Below are positions 1-7,138 of a stretch of 20,977 nucleotides of DNA, one piece after another. The DNA is from an uncultured Porphyromonas sp. GTDB taxonomy: Bacteria; Bacteroidota; Bacteroidia; Bacteroidales; Porphyromonadaceae. Location: the NCBI RefSeq assembly GCF_905372525.1, contig NZ_CAJPPN010000043.1:1-20977 (forward strand). The letters run 5' to 3'. The notes below the pieces were generated by a model, which ran no database searches, had not been told where the DNA came from, and saw nothing but the letters and a program-made list of their open reading frames with translations. A program made the translations under genes and the position numbers. Positions within the stretch are counted from its first letter, which is position 1, and each line of letters begins with the position of its first letter.

Positions 1-53
1 CATCCCCACACACCGCCCTCTCCACACACCCTCTCGCCCCCCCTTCCCAGAGC

Positions 54-186
54 TTATTAGACCTATTAGACTTATTAGACTTATTGGACTTATTGGACTT
101 ATTAGACCTATAGCCCCTATAGTCCCTATAGCCCCTACCCCTAGCTCATAGGTCTGATAGGTCTAATAGGTCTAATAAGTCTAATA
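54..186. repeat. 9-bp tandem repeat array with inverted counterpart
   Basis: From 54 to about 134 there are nine consecutive 9-bp units: six of the form YTATTRGAC, then three of the form CTATAGYCC. After a short spacer, 152-186 carries four units of the reverse complement (GTCTRATAR). The two halves can pair into a long A/T-rich stem with a loop of up to about 60 bases. No gene lies on either side inside the window. It could be a variable-number repeat, or part of the 3' end of a gene to the left of the window. Confidence 0.8.
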
Positions 187-273
187 CCCCCCCCTCTCCC
201 ACCTGTCGCCTAAGGAGGGGGCTGGTGCTCCCTCCGGCCCCTCTCTCATCGCCTATTGTATCTCCCCTCTCAC

Positions 274-366
274 GCTCTTACCTAGAGCGGTGAGACGCTC
301 ATACCGAGAGCCCGATCGGGCTCTCGGTATGAGCGCAGTCGTCACCTTACATAGGTGATGACTGCG
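274..366. repeat. Three consecutive hairpins, one a 40-bp perfect palindrome
   Basis: Hairpin 1 is GCTCT (274-278) with AGAGC (284-288). Hairpin 2 is a perfect, loop-less 40-bp palindrome at 296-335 centred on CGATCG. Hairpin 3 pairs 334-347 with 353-366 (14 bp including one G-T, five-base loop). Hairpins 2 and 3 share two bases, so they compete slightly. None is followed by a T-run, so an intrinsic terminator is not clear. From 367 to 526 I see no gene or further clear signal. Confidence 0.8.
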
Positions 367-526
367 ATCATTATAGGAGCCCGCCAGACCACTAGATGCC
401 CCCTCGGAGAGGCTCTCGGAATGGCTTGTACATGAGGTGTATAGGAGCCGTATGAGCCCCCCGCCCAGAGAGGGCTATCCCTTAGGCAGAGAGCCACAGG
501 GGGAGAGATGGGTATTTTGTAAATAT

Positions 527-557
527 TTTGCAGAATAAAAACTATTATCTACCTTTG
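527..557 (+). promoter_or_regulatory. Bacteroidetes-type promoter of the SusC/D leader
   Basis: A -33 element TTTG (527-530), a 19-base spacer and an exact -7 element TACCTTTG (550-557) match the Bacteroidetes primary sigma factor consensus (TTTG/N19-21/TAnnTTTG). Transcription should begin near 564, about 320 bases ahead of the SusC-like gene. No comparable match lies between the terminator at 772-825 and the gene start at 885. Confidence 0.8.
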
Positions 558-640
558 CAGTCACAAGCTGAGGAGAATATATACCCTCCTCCCTCAAGAC
601 AGACAACAGTAATCCACTAAGTAACGCAGCTACAAATAAG

Positions 641-742
641 ATGACGCAGACTACGACGATGTGCATGTGGCGAATGATGATGACTAGCATGATGATGCTA
701 GTCCACGTCCCGCATTGCCCAAGTCGAAGCGTTACACCGTAG
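641..742 (+). CDS. Methionine-rich 33-residue leader peptide (candidate)
   Basis: This short ORF lies between a strong promoter and a strong terminator. Nine of 33 codons are Met, including two Met-Met-Met runs at codons 12-14 and 17-19, preceded by a Thr/Cys/Met stretch. A perfect 9-bp hairpin (682-690 with 695-703, loop GATG) begins at the first Met run and holds the second. The 12 bases TAACGCAGCTAC ahead of the ATG recur ahead of the start of the giant gene at 10445, which supports a real translation start. The arrangement resembles amino-acid-responsive attenuators, where ribosome stalling at the enriched codon changes RNA folding. I do not see a clear antiterminator partner, and homologues are unknown to me. 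An antisense ORF covers the same bases but opposes the promoter. Confidence 0.5.
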   Translation: MTQTTTMCMWRMMMTSMMMLVHVPHCPSRSVTP

Positions 743-771
743 CCGTATATGTAGTCGTTGCATAACCGCAT

Positions 772-825
772 AGCAGTAAGCCTCCCTTTGGTCAATGTGC
801 CAAAGGGAGGCTTACTGCTTTTTTT
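772..825 (+). terminator. Intrinsic terminator/attenuator upstream of SusC-like gene
   Basis: A 20-bp perfect stem (772-791 with 800-819, eight-base loop) is followed directly by a run of T. It ends the transcript from the promoter at 527-557 after about 260 bases and sits 60 bases before the SusC-like ATG. With no second promoter visible, it probably sets how much transcription reaches the SusC/D genes. Confidence 0.85.
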
Positions 826-884
826 ACCCTCTCCCCACAAAAGAATTCACGAAGTAATACAATCATTAAGCAGACAGAACGAAG

Positions 885-3800
885 ATGAAAAGAAGCTTAC
901 TAACCCTCCTCTTCCTTGCCCTCCCCTTCGGAGCTGCCAAGGCGCAAGACGGACATATCACCGCCACCGGTGTGGTGGTCTCCGCCCCTGGCAATGAGCC
1001 AGTCATCGCAGCCAACGTCATTGTAACAGGTACACCCGGCATAGGTGCCGTGACGGATGCCAACGGACGCTTCAGCGTCAAGGTGCCCGCTGGCACGAAG
1101 AGCCTCACGGTCTCCAGCCTCGGCTACACATCCCAGCAGGTGCCCGTCAAGCCCGGTGAGATACGTGTCGTCCTCAACGAAGAGGATCGAGTGCTTGATC
1201 AGGTCGTGGTCGTAGCCTATGGCCGTCAGAAGAAGTCTTCGCTCACGGGGGCTGCTACCAATGTGAAGGCCTCCAGTCTTGCCGCTGCCAAGGTAGAGTC
1301 CGTCGATAAGGCGCTCTCTGGTAAGGTCGCTGGTCTTCGTGTCTCTTCGCAGACGGGGACACCTGGTGCTGCTGGTACGATCCAGATACGTGGTGTCGGG
1401 AGTATCAACGGTACGACAGAGCCCCTCTACGTCGTGGATGGTGTGCCCATCACGGTGGGGAACTATGGTATCGGAGGCCTATCGGGGAGCACGCTCTCTA
1501 CGATCAACTCCGAGGATATCGAGTCGATCTCCGTGCTCAAGGATGCTGCTTCGGCTGCCCTCTACGGCTCACGTGCTGCCAACGGGGTGGTGCTGATCAC
1601 GACCAAGCAGGGACGTCAGGGCAAGACCCGCTTCACGCTGAACGCCAGCACGGGCTTTTCGCATATTGCGACTAATTCCTACGAACTGATGAACGCTAAC
1701 GAGCACTTCGACTACACCCGTGAAGCCTTCATCAACCGCTACCTCCTCCAGAAGGACGCACTCCTCCCCACGGGGGCTAACTACGCTCAGCGTGCCGCCC
1801 TGAGAGATAGCTATGCTGCTACCCTTACCGATAAAGTATTAGCAGAGTCCAAGGAGGTCTTCGTCAATAGCCGTACGACACGCACCGACTGGCGCAAGGA
1901 GCTCCTCGGGGGTACAGGCCGTCTCAACGACCTCTCCCTCTCGGCCTCGGGGGGTACGGAGGCTCTCCGCTACTTCGCCTCCCTCGGCTACAACGATGCT
2001 ACGAGCGTTACTCCCTACGGTTCCTTCAAGCGTTATTCGGGTGCACTGAACGTGGACAACAAGGCTACCAAGTGGCTCGATCTCGCCTTCAAGGGTCAAG
2101 TCTCCTATACCCGCAACGAGGGGAGCCAAGACAATAGCGTACAGCGGGATGCCGTCTCCCTCACGCACCCTGTCCTGCTGGCCTTCGTCTCTCGTCCCAG
2201 CGAGGCTAAGTACAATGCAGATGGCTCCCTCAATACCAATGTCTCCCCGATGACCAAGGGGGATAGCCCGATCTCTCGCCTTAGCCCAGACTCCTACCTC
2301 ACCGAGGTCGGGACGCTACGTGGTACGGGGAATGCGAGTGCACGGATCCGCTTCACGGACTACCTTTCCTTCAAGACCACCAATGCGATTGAGTATACCC
2401 TCCTCAAGGGCTTCCAGTATATCAGCCCCCTCTCCAGCGATGGTGCTCGACAGAATGGTACAGGACAGCGTCTCAGCAATGAGCTCGTGGTCAAGACGAC
2501 CTCCAACGTCCTGAACTTCGATCGGGACTTCGCTGAGCACCATGTCGATGCCCTTGCGGGGGTAGAGGCGCAGAGCTTTGACCAGCTCCGCACAGAGATC
2601 GCCGTGAACCAGTATGCGACGACCAAGCTCAAGGAGCTGGGCAACGCACAGTTCAACGACGGGGATGCCCAGCACTTCGGCAGCTTCCTGCTCTCCTACC
2701 TAGGCCGTGTGAACTATAACTATGACGGTCGCTACTTCGCTGGTATTAGCCTACGTAACGACATCTCCTCCAAGCTCGGACGTAATAACCGCTCCGGGAT
2801 CTTCTACAGCCTCTCTGCCGCTTGGCGCTTTGGCCGTGAGAGCTTCCTCAAGGGGAATGAGTTCCTGACCGATGCCAAGCTCCGTGCCTCCTACGGGACG
2901 AATGGTAACCTCCCCGACGCAGAGTACTCCTGGCGCTCGCTCTATGCCTTCGGCGGGAGCTACGGCACCGAGCCTGCGATCTCACTGAGTCAGCTGGCGA
3001 ACCTCGACCTAGGGTGGGAGAAGAGCCGCAGTGTGAATATCGGGCTTGATCTGACCTTCGCTCGTCGCTTCTCGCTGAGCCTCGAGTACTTCGACAAGCA
3101 TACGACTGACCTGCTGATGGCTGTCCCTGTGTCCTACAACTACGCTGTGGATACCCGTCAGGGCAATAGTGGGGAGCTATCGAACAAGGGCTTCGAGGCA
3201 GAGCTTCATGCTACCGACCTGCTGAACTCCAAGTCCCTGCGCTGGGATCTCGACTTCTCTCTGACGAAGATCCGCTCTCGTGTCGAGTCCCTGCCCAATG
3301 GGGATATCATCAATGGCCCCAAGAGCCTCTATGTCTATCGTGCTGGGCAGGATGTCTACTCCTTCTACCTGCCTACTTGGCTGGGTGTCGATCCCGCTAC
3401 AGGTCTGGGGCGCTTCCTCATCGATCCTACCAAGCCCGCAGAGCCTAGCAACATCACCTACCGCTACGACGAGGCAGGGCGTGCCCCCACGAAGTCTGCC
3501 TATCCCAAGGTCTACGGGGGGCTGACGAACACCCTCTCCTACGGAGGCTTCACGCTGAGCGCACTCGTCACCTACCAGTTCGGTGGTCATCTGCTAGAGG
3601 GCTCTAGCCACTATGTCAAGGGGGATGGTCGCCGTCTCGGGGTGCTCAATCAGGTCAAGGAGCTGGTCGGCAACTATTGGACCCCTACCAATACCGGTGC
3701 CTCCAACCCCCTACCTATCTTCAACTCTCCCCTCAATAGCGGTGAATGGTCTACCCGTACGATCTACTCTACAGACTTCATCCGCCTCAAGGAGCTCAGC

Positions 3801-3998
3801 CTCAGCTACTCCCTTCCCAAGAAGGTCACCGACGTGCTTCGCCTCTCCTCGCTCCGTCTCTCGCTGACGGCTAATAATCTCCTCTACCTCTATGCAGCTA
3901 CCAAGGACAAGGAACTCGAGGTACCCATCAATGGCTTCCGTGCCCTCGATGTCCCCTCGCTGCGTACGATCAGCTTCGGTCTCAATGTCGGATTTTAA
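885..3998 (+). CDS. SusC/RagA-family TonB-dependent outer-membrane receptor
   Basis: This 1037-residue protein is an outer-membrane beta-barrel that imports a nutrient (glycan, peptide or similar) using TonB energy. It starts with a signal peptide ending near AAKA (about residue 20). Next comes a carboxypeptidase-regulatory-like beta-sandwich (about 25-98), a TonB-box-like DQVVVVAYG, then the plug with the SusC signature around DIESISVLKDAASAALYGSR and NGVVLITTK (about 210-245). The rest is the barrel, ending in an aromatic residue (LNVGF). Its length is normal for SusC proteins. The stop codon overlaps the first ATG of the next ORF (TAATG), so it is co-transcribed with the SusD-like gene. 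No glycan-degrading enzyme sits beside the pair, so the substrate is unknown. The leader with Met-rich ORF and terminator suggests attenuation control. Confidence 0.95.
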   Translation: MKRSLLTLLFLALPFGAAKAQDGHITATGVVVSAPGNEPVIAANVIVTGTPGIGAVTDANGRFSVKVPAGTKSLTVSSLGYTSQQVPVKPGEIRVVLNEEDRVLDQVVVVAYGRQKKSSLTGAATNVKASSLAAAKVESVDKALSGKVAGLRVSSQTGTPGAAGTIQIRGVGSINGTTEPLYVVDGVPITVGNYGIGGLSGSTLSTINSEDIESISVLKDAASAALYGSRAANGVVLITTKQGRQGKTRFTLNASTGFSHIATNSYELMNANEHFDYTREAFINRYLLQKDALLPTGANYAQRAALRDSYAATLTDKVLAESKEVFVNSRTTRTDWRKELLGGTGRLNDLSLSASGGTEALRYFASLGYNDATSVTPYGSFKRYSGALNVDNKATKWLDLAFKGQVSYTRNEGSQDNSVQRDAVSLTHPVLLAFVSRPSEAKYNADGSLNTNVSPMTKGDSPISRLSPDSYLTEVGTLRGTGNASARIRFTDYLSFKTTNAIEYTLLKGFQYISPLSSDGARQNGTGQRLSNELVVKTTSNVLNFDRDFAEHHVDALAGVEAQSFDQLRTEIAVNQYATTKLKELGNAQFNDGDAQHFGSFLLSYLGRVNYNYDGRYFAGISLRNDISSKLGRNNRSGIFYSLSAAWRFGRESFLKGNEFLTDAKLRASYGTNGNLPDAEYSWRSLYAFGGSYGTEPAISLSQLANLDLGWEKSRSVNIGLDLTFARRFSLSLEYFDKHTTDLLMAVPVSYNYAVDTRQGNSGELSNKGFEAELHATDLLNSKSLRWDLDFSLTKIRSRVESLPNGDIINGPKSLYVYRAGQDVYSFYLPTWLGVDPATGLGRFLIDPTKPAEPSNITYRYDEAGRAPTKSAYPKVYGGLTNTLSYGGFTLSALVTYQFGGHLLEGSSHYVKGDGRRLGVLNQVKELVGNYWTPTNTGASNPLPIFNSPLNSGEWSTRTIYSTDFIRLKELSLSYSLPKKVTDVLRLSSLRLSLTANNLLYLYAATKDKELEVPINGFRALDVPSLRTISFGLNVGF

Positions 3999-4012
3999 TG
4001 CTCCTCACTACA

Positions 4013-5473
4013 ATGAAAAGAACCCCTCTATATATCGCCCTCACAGCTGCTACGCTCTTCGCCTCCTGCAGCAAGCAGCTAGATCAGTTCCCCTCGACCT
4101 CACTCCCCGATGATGAGGCGATCGAGTCCGTGGCCTCCCTACACCGTGCCGTCAATGGTGCCTATGCGCCCCTCGTACTGCGCTACGGCTACGGCGGTGA
4201 TGTCGCCCTCTACCCCGATGCCAAGGGGGGGGATGTCAAGATCGTCAATCCCGGCTACCAGCAGACGACCGATGCCCACCACTTCACCACGGGACGCAAC
4301 TCCTCCTTCTCGGAGGGGGCTTATCGTCAGTTTGCCTTCGTCATCGGACGTGCGAACAACGTGCTGAAGTATGCTCCAGCCGTGCTCAAGGGACTCAAGG
4401 CGGGCTCTGCCGATGAGCAGAAGGCCAAGGATGACATCGCCCAGCTCTATGCCCTGCGTGCTCTAGCGCACCTCGAGCTGGCTCGTCTCTACTGCTACAT
4501 CCCCACCTCGGGGGTGAACACCACGGCGCAGTACTCGGGGGTACCCCTCAACCTCGTCAGTGACGACAGCCCCCGTACCTTCCAGCGCTCGACCCTCAAG
4601 GAGACCTATGAACAGATCTTCGCCGACTTCCTCAAGGCGCTCGAAGGCAATGCACTCTCCACCGCCAAGACCTCGGGCTCTGGGCATATCAATAGCTGGG
4701 CGGTCAAGGCGCTCCTCTCCCGTGCCTACCTCTACTATGGAGACTATCAGAAGGCCTACGACTATGCCGAGGACGTGATCGCCAATAGCCCCTATGCCCT
4801 CTACTCTCGTGATGAGTACCCCAAGGTGTGGAATACCCAAGGAGCCTCCGAGTCCCTCTTCGAGGTACAGACGACGGACAAGTCCAATGCTGGGCTCAAC
4901 AGCCTAGGGAGCTACACCAACCCCAACGGCTATGCCGAGTATGCTGTCTCGGATGACTTCCTAGCGTGGCTCCGTGCCAACCGCTCCGATGATGTTCGCT
5001 TCACAGCGGCGATCACTGAGCGTCAGGACGGGGATGGGACGAACAAGGCCTACTACACGGTGAAGTACCCTGGCCTGCAGGGCTCGACAGCCCCCATAGC
5101 GGTGAATAACTATAAGGTGATCCGCCTCTCTGAGGTCTACCTCATCGCTGCCGAAGCGCTCCTCAAGGGGGCAACTTCCGCCAGTGGCAAGACCGCAGTC
5201 TCGTACTACAACGCTCTGCGCAAGAACCGTATCTCGGGCTACACCCCAGCCTCCTCGGTCACCCTGCAGGATCTGCTGGATGAGCGTCGTGTAGAGCTCT
5301 TCTGCGAGGGGCATCGTCTCTACGACCTCGTGCGCAACAAGATTAACGTCAAGAGCAGCTACATCTCCAACCCCAACAAGGAGTACGACTACCTCAATCC
5401 CGCCCTCATCACCGAGCTACCCCAGCGAGAGAAGAACCTCTCGCCCGAGCTCGTCCTCGAGGCGGCCAAGTAG
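4013..5473 (+). CDS. SusD/RagB-family outer-membrane nutrient-binding lipoprotein
   Basis: This is the surface lipoprotein that lids the SusC barrel and captures its substrate. The ATG at 4013 gives MKRTPLYIALTAATLFASC, a lipoprotein signal peptide with lipobox FASC and lipidated Cys19; it is preferred over the in-frame ATG at 3998 (five residues longer), which overlaps the SusC stop. The mature protein is helix-rich, with TPR-like helices such as YALRALAHLELARLYCY and WAVKALLSRAYLYYGDYQKA, and the family's C-terminal segment LLDERRVELFCEGHRLYDLVR. The 486-residue length is usual for SusD. It is the last gene of the operon, followed by hairpins at 5535-5596. The ligand cannot be told from the sequence. 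Confidence 0.93.
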   Translation: MKRTPLYIALTAATLFASCSKQLDQFPSTSLPDDEAIESVASLHRAVNGAYAPLVLRYGYGGDVALYPDAKGGDVKIVNPGYQQTTDAHHFTTGRNSSFSEGAYRQFAFVIGRANNVLKYAPAVLKGLKAGSADEQKAKDDIAQLYALRALAHLELARLYCYIPTSGVNTTAQYSGVPLNLVSDDSPRTFQRSTLKETYEQIFADFLKALEGNALSTAKTSGSGHINSWAVKALLSRAYLYYGDYQKAYDYAEDVIANSPYALYSRDEYPKVWNTQGASESLFEVQTTDKSNAGLNSLGSYTNPNGYAEYAVSDDFLAWLRANRSDDVRFTAAITERQDGDGTNKAYYTVKYPGLQGSTAPIAVNNYKVIRLSEVYLIAAEALLKGATSASGKTAVSYYNALRKNRISGYTPASSVTLQDLLDERRVELFCEGHRLYDLVRNKINVKSSYISNPNKEYDYLNPALITELPQREKNLSPELVLEAAK

Positions 5474-5534
5474 TCCCCTCCGCCCCCTTCCCCACGCTCT
5501 GCTCTGCACTTGTGCACGCAGAGTCCTCCCTTAC

Positions 5535-5596
5535 CTCCCCCAGCTCTGGGGTATAGCCTCACCCATAGGGGGCTTGTTATACCCCAGGCGGGGGAG
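5535..5596. terminator. Large hairpin between convergent genes
   Basis: CTCCCCC (5535-5541) pairs with GGGGGAG (5590-5596), and CTGGGGTATA (5546-5555) pairs with TATACCCCAG (5578-5587) across a small internal loop. It lies between the SusD-like gene and the convergent AraC gene. There is no T-run, so it may stabilise a 3' end or stop transcription inefficiently. Confidence 0.5.
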
Positions 5597-5633
5597 AGAC
5601 CCATCGTCGAGATGACGAGTTATTCTTAGAGTG

Positions 5634-5689
5634 TTAGAATGAGCGAAGCCCGAGAGCGTCAGATCCCTATCCTGCGTCTCTCGGGCTTC
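5634..5689. repeat. 56-bp hairpin repeat, copy 1
   Basis: This copy is identical over 56 bases to 6694-6749, in the same orientation. The arms GAAGCCCGAGAG (5645-5656) and CTCTCGGGCTTC (5678-5689) form a 12-bp stem around a 21-base loop. It lies 57 bases beyond the stop codon of the AraC-family gene, where it may act as a 3'-end hairpin. Confidence 0.85.
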
Positions 5690-5745
5690 TTCCATCGCTT
5701 GGTGATGGGAGCCTTATCCTACCGCCTAGTGTAGGTTCCCCTTAG

Positions 5746-6597
5746 CTACTTGATGGGGATATAGACCTCAGTCTTTAGCTTCTCTGCTGGAGTACGGCGG
5801 CTGTCATTGAGATATTTCTCGAACATGGGTTCGTCTCGTAGCTCATATCCGCCATTCACGATCCAGCGTAGGGCCGTATCGTAGACCTCGGAGAGATGGT
5901 CATAGCTCCCTTGGTAGTGGAAGACTGCATACCGTCCCCCTGCGATCGTCTTACAGCTCACCTGCTGGGAGGGTTGTGCCTCCTTGTGTATCACGAGGCA
6001 GACGTCTGAGCGCAGGAGTGTGGGTTCGGTAACCTTTGGGTCATCGTAGAAGACACAGATAGACTCTATTCCCTTGGTGAAGAGCTTTTGCTCCTTGACG
6101 ACAGCCCATAGCTGCTGGTATGCACCCTCGTAGTCAAGCGTGAGATAGGTGCCTGTCAGCGAGACATAGAGGACACTCTTAGGCTCTAGGTCTAGGATCT
6201 TAGGAGCCTTTAGGGCGAGGTCGTGATTGATGATTTCTCGTTTCATGATGTACTTGTCTTTGTCGTTGCGATACTGGGTGGGGCTAAAGCCGTACTGTAG
6301 CTTGAAGGCCTTAGAGAGGGAGGCCGGGGTCTCATATCCCACATTGAAGGCAATCTCCTCCACCGGTAGTGAGGAGTACCTCAGGAGCTGTGCTGCAGTC
6401 TCGATGCGTAGCCGTGCTATGTATGCAATGGGAGACTCCCCCCTGAGTGCCTTGAAGACACGGCAGAAGTGGAAAGTGGAGATATTGGCGATGCGTGCCA
6501 GCATAGCTACCTCGATCGGTTCGTCTAGGTGATTGTTGATGTAGTCTATTACCCTATTGATACTCTGGACGTAGCTGTTATGTGTATCAGTTCTCAT
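5746..6597 (-). CDS. AraC-family regulator with GyrI-like effector domain
   Basis: This 283-residue cytoplasmic transcription factor has two parts. Residues about 10-108 form an AraC/XylS double helix-turn-helix, with the typical ISTFHFCRVFKALRGESPIAY and a second motif VGYETPASLSKAFKLQYGFSP. Residues about 125-283 match the GyrI-like/Rob-type small-molecule-binding fold (PKSVLYVSLTGTY, then GGRYAVFHYQGSYDHL, ending in TEVYIPIK). Such proteins sense lipophilic or cationic compounds and often control efflux or stress genes. The gene is alone on the minus strand, convergent with the SusC/D operon and flanked by two 56-bp repeats. No efflux gene is nearby, so its target is unknown and may be elsewhere. 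Confidence 0.9.
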   Translation of the reverse strand: MRTDTHNSYVQSINRVIDYINNHLDEPIEVAMLARIANISTFHFCRVFKALRGESPIAYIARLRIETAAQLLRYSSLPVEEIAFNVGYETPASLSKAFKLQYGFSPTQYRNDKDKYIMKREIINHDLALKAPKILDLEPKSVLYVSLTGTYLTLDYEGAYQQLWAVVKEQKLFTKGIESICVFYDDPKVTEPTLLRSDVCLVIHKEAQPSQQVSCKTIAGGRYAVFHYQGSYDHLSEVYDTALRWIVNGGYELRDEPMFEKYLNDSRRTPAEKLKTEVYIPIK

Positions 6598-6622
6598 ATC
6601 TGTGATGCTTCAATACTGAGAG

Positions 6623-6630
6623 CAAAGGTA
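6623..6630 (-). promoter_or_regulatory. -7 element of the AraC-family gene
   Basis: The minus strand reads TACCTTTG here, an exact TAnnTTTG, about 26 bases before the start codon. No good TTTG lies at the usual -33 spacing, so the promoter may be weak or need an activator. Confidence 0.5.
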
Positions 6631-6693
6631 TGGGCATCCGGCGAGAAAGGCTTTTCCTATCTTGCTAAGTTGGGTTCTCCAGCTCCTAATCTA

Positions 6694-6749
6694 TTAGAAT
6701 GAGCGAAGCCCGAGAGCGTCAGATCCCTATCCTGCGTCTCTCGGGCTTC
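6694..6749. repeat. 56-bp hairpin repeat, copy 2
   Basis: This copy is identical to 5634-5689 and exactly 1060 bases away, so the two copies bracket the AraC-family gene as direct repeats. It forms the same 12-bp stem. On the minus strand it lies downstream of the hybrid sensor gene and upstream of the AraC gene, so it could separate their transcripts. Confidence 0.85.
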
Positions 6750-6894
6750 ATTTGTGTGGGGGCTTGGCCTCGGGGGCTTAACTCAGGGCTGAGGCATGAA
6801 ATCACTATAGTGCAAGGGCAAGGTCGTGGGGGAGTATACGCCGATGATAGAAGTATCTATGTCCTAGTCTAAATATGCCAAGCGAACACCTCCT

Positions 6895-7010
6895 ACCTAG
6901 GAGGGATGAGTGTACACGTGTGTACACAACTGTATACCCACGTGTACACATCTGTATACACGCGTGTACACAAGTGTGCTCTAAGTATCTCCTCTGTAGG
7001 GCCCGCTTGT
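6895..7010. repeat. Three-palindrome intergenic element, copy A
   Basis: Three 18-bp near-perfect palindromes (6910-6927, 6932-6949, 6954-6971) of consensus GTRTACACGYGTGTAYAC are separated by exactly 4 bases, a 22-bp period. They are framed by TAGGAGGGA on the left and GCTCTAAGTATNTYCTCTGT then AGGG on the right. The whole element recurs without gaps at 19818-19925. It lies between the hybrid sensor gene and the AraC gene. I see no gene in 6750-7138. Confidence 0.85.
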
Positions 7011-7138
7011 AGGTCTATTCCTTGGGGATAACTACGTGGGATCTCCAGTGATGGGCTAAGGCTCCCTGGGATATGAAATACCCCCCCGAAGATCCAAAGG
7101 CAGGAGTGTGTGTGCGAGATCATGCGTCGGCCCCAGGG

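Noticed and set aside
475..840. Minus-strand ORF of 121 codons with a hydrophobic middle
   Set aside because: It lies opposite the consensus promoter, Met-rich leader and terminator. Its hydrophobicity comes from reading the ATG-rich leader backwards, and it has no promoter or start context of its own.
6910..6971. CRISPR array
   Set aside because: The repeats are 18-bp palindromes with 4-base spacers, only three units, and no cas genes are nearby.
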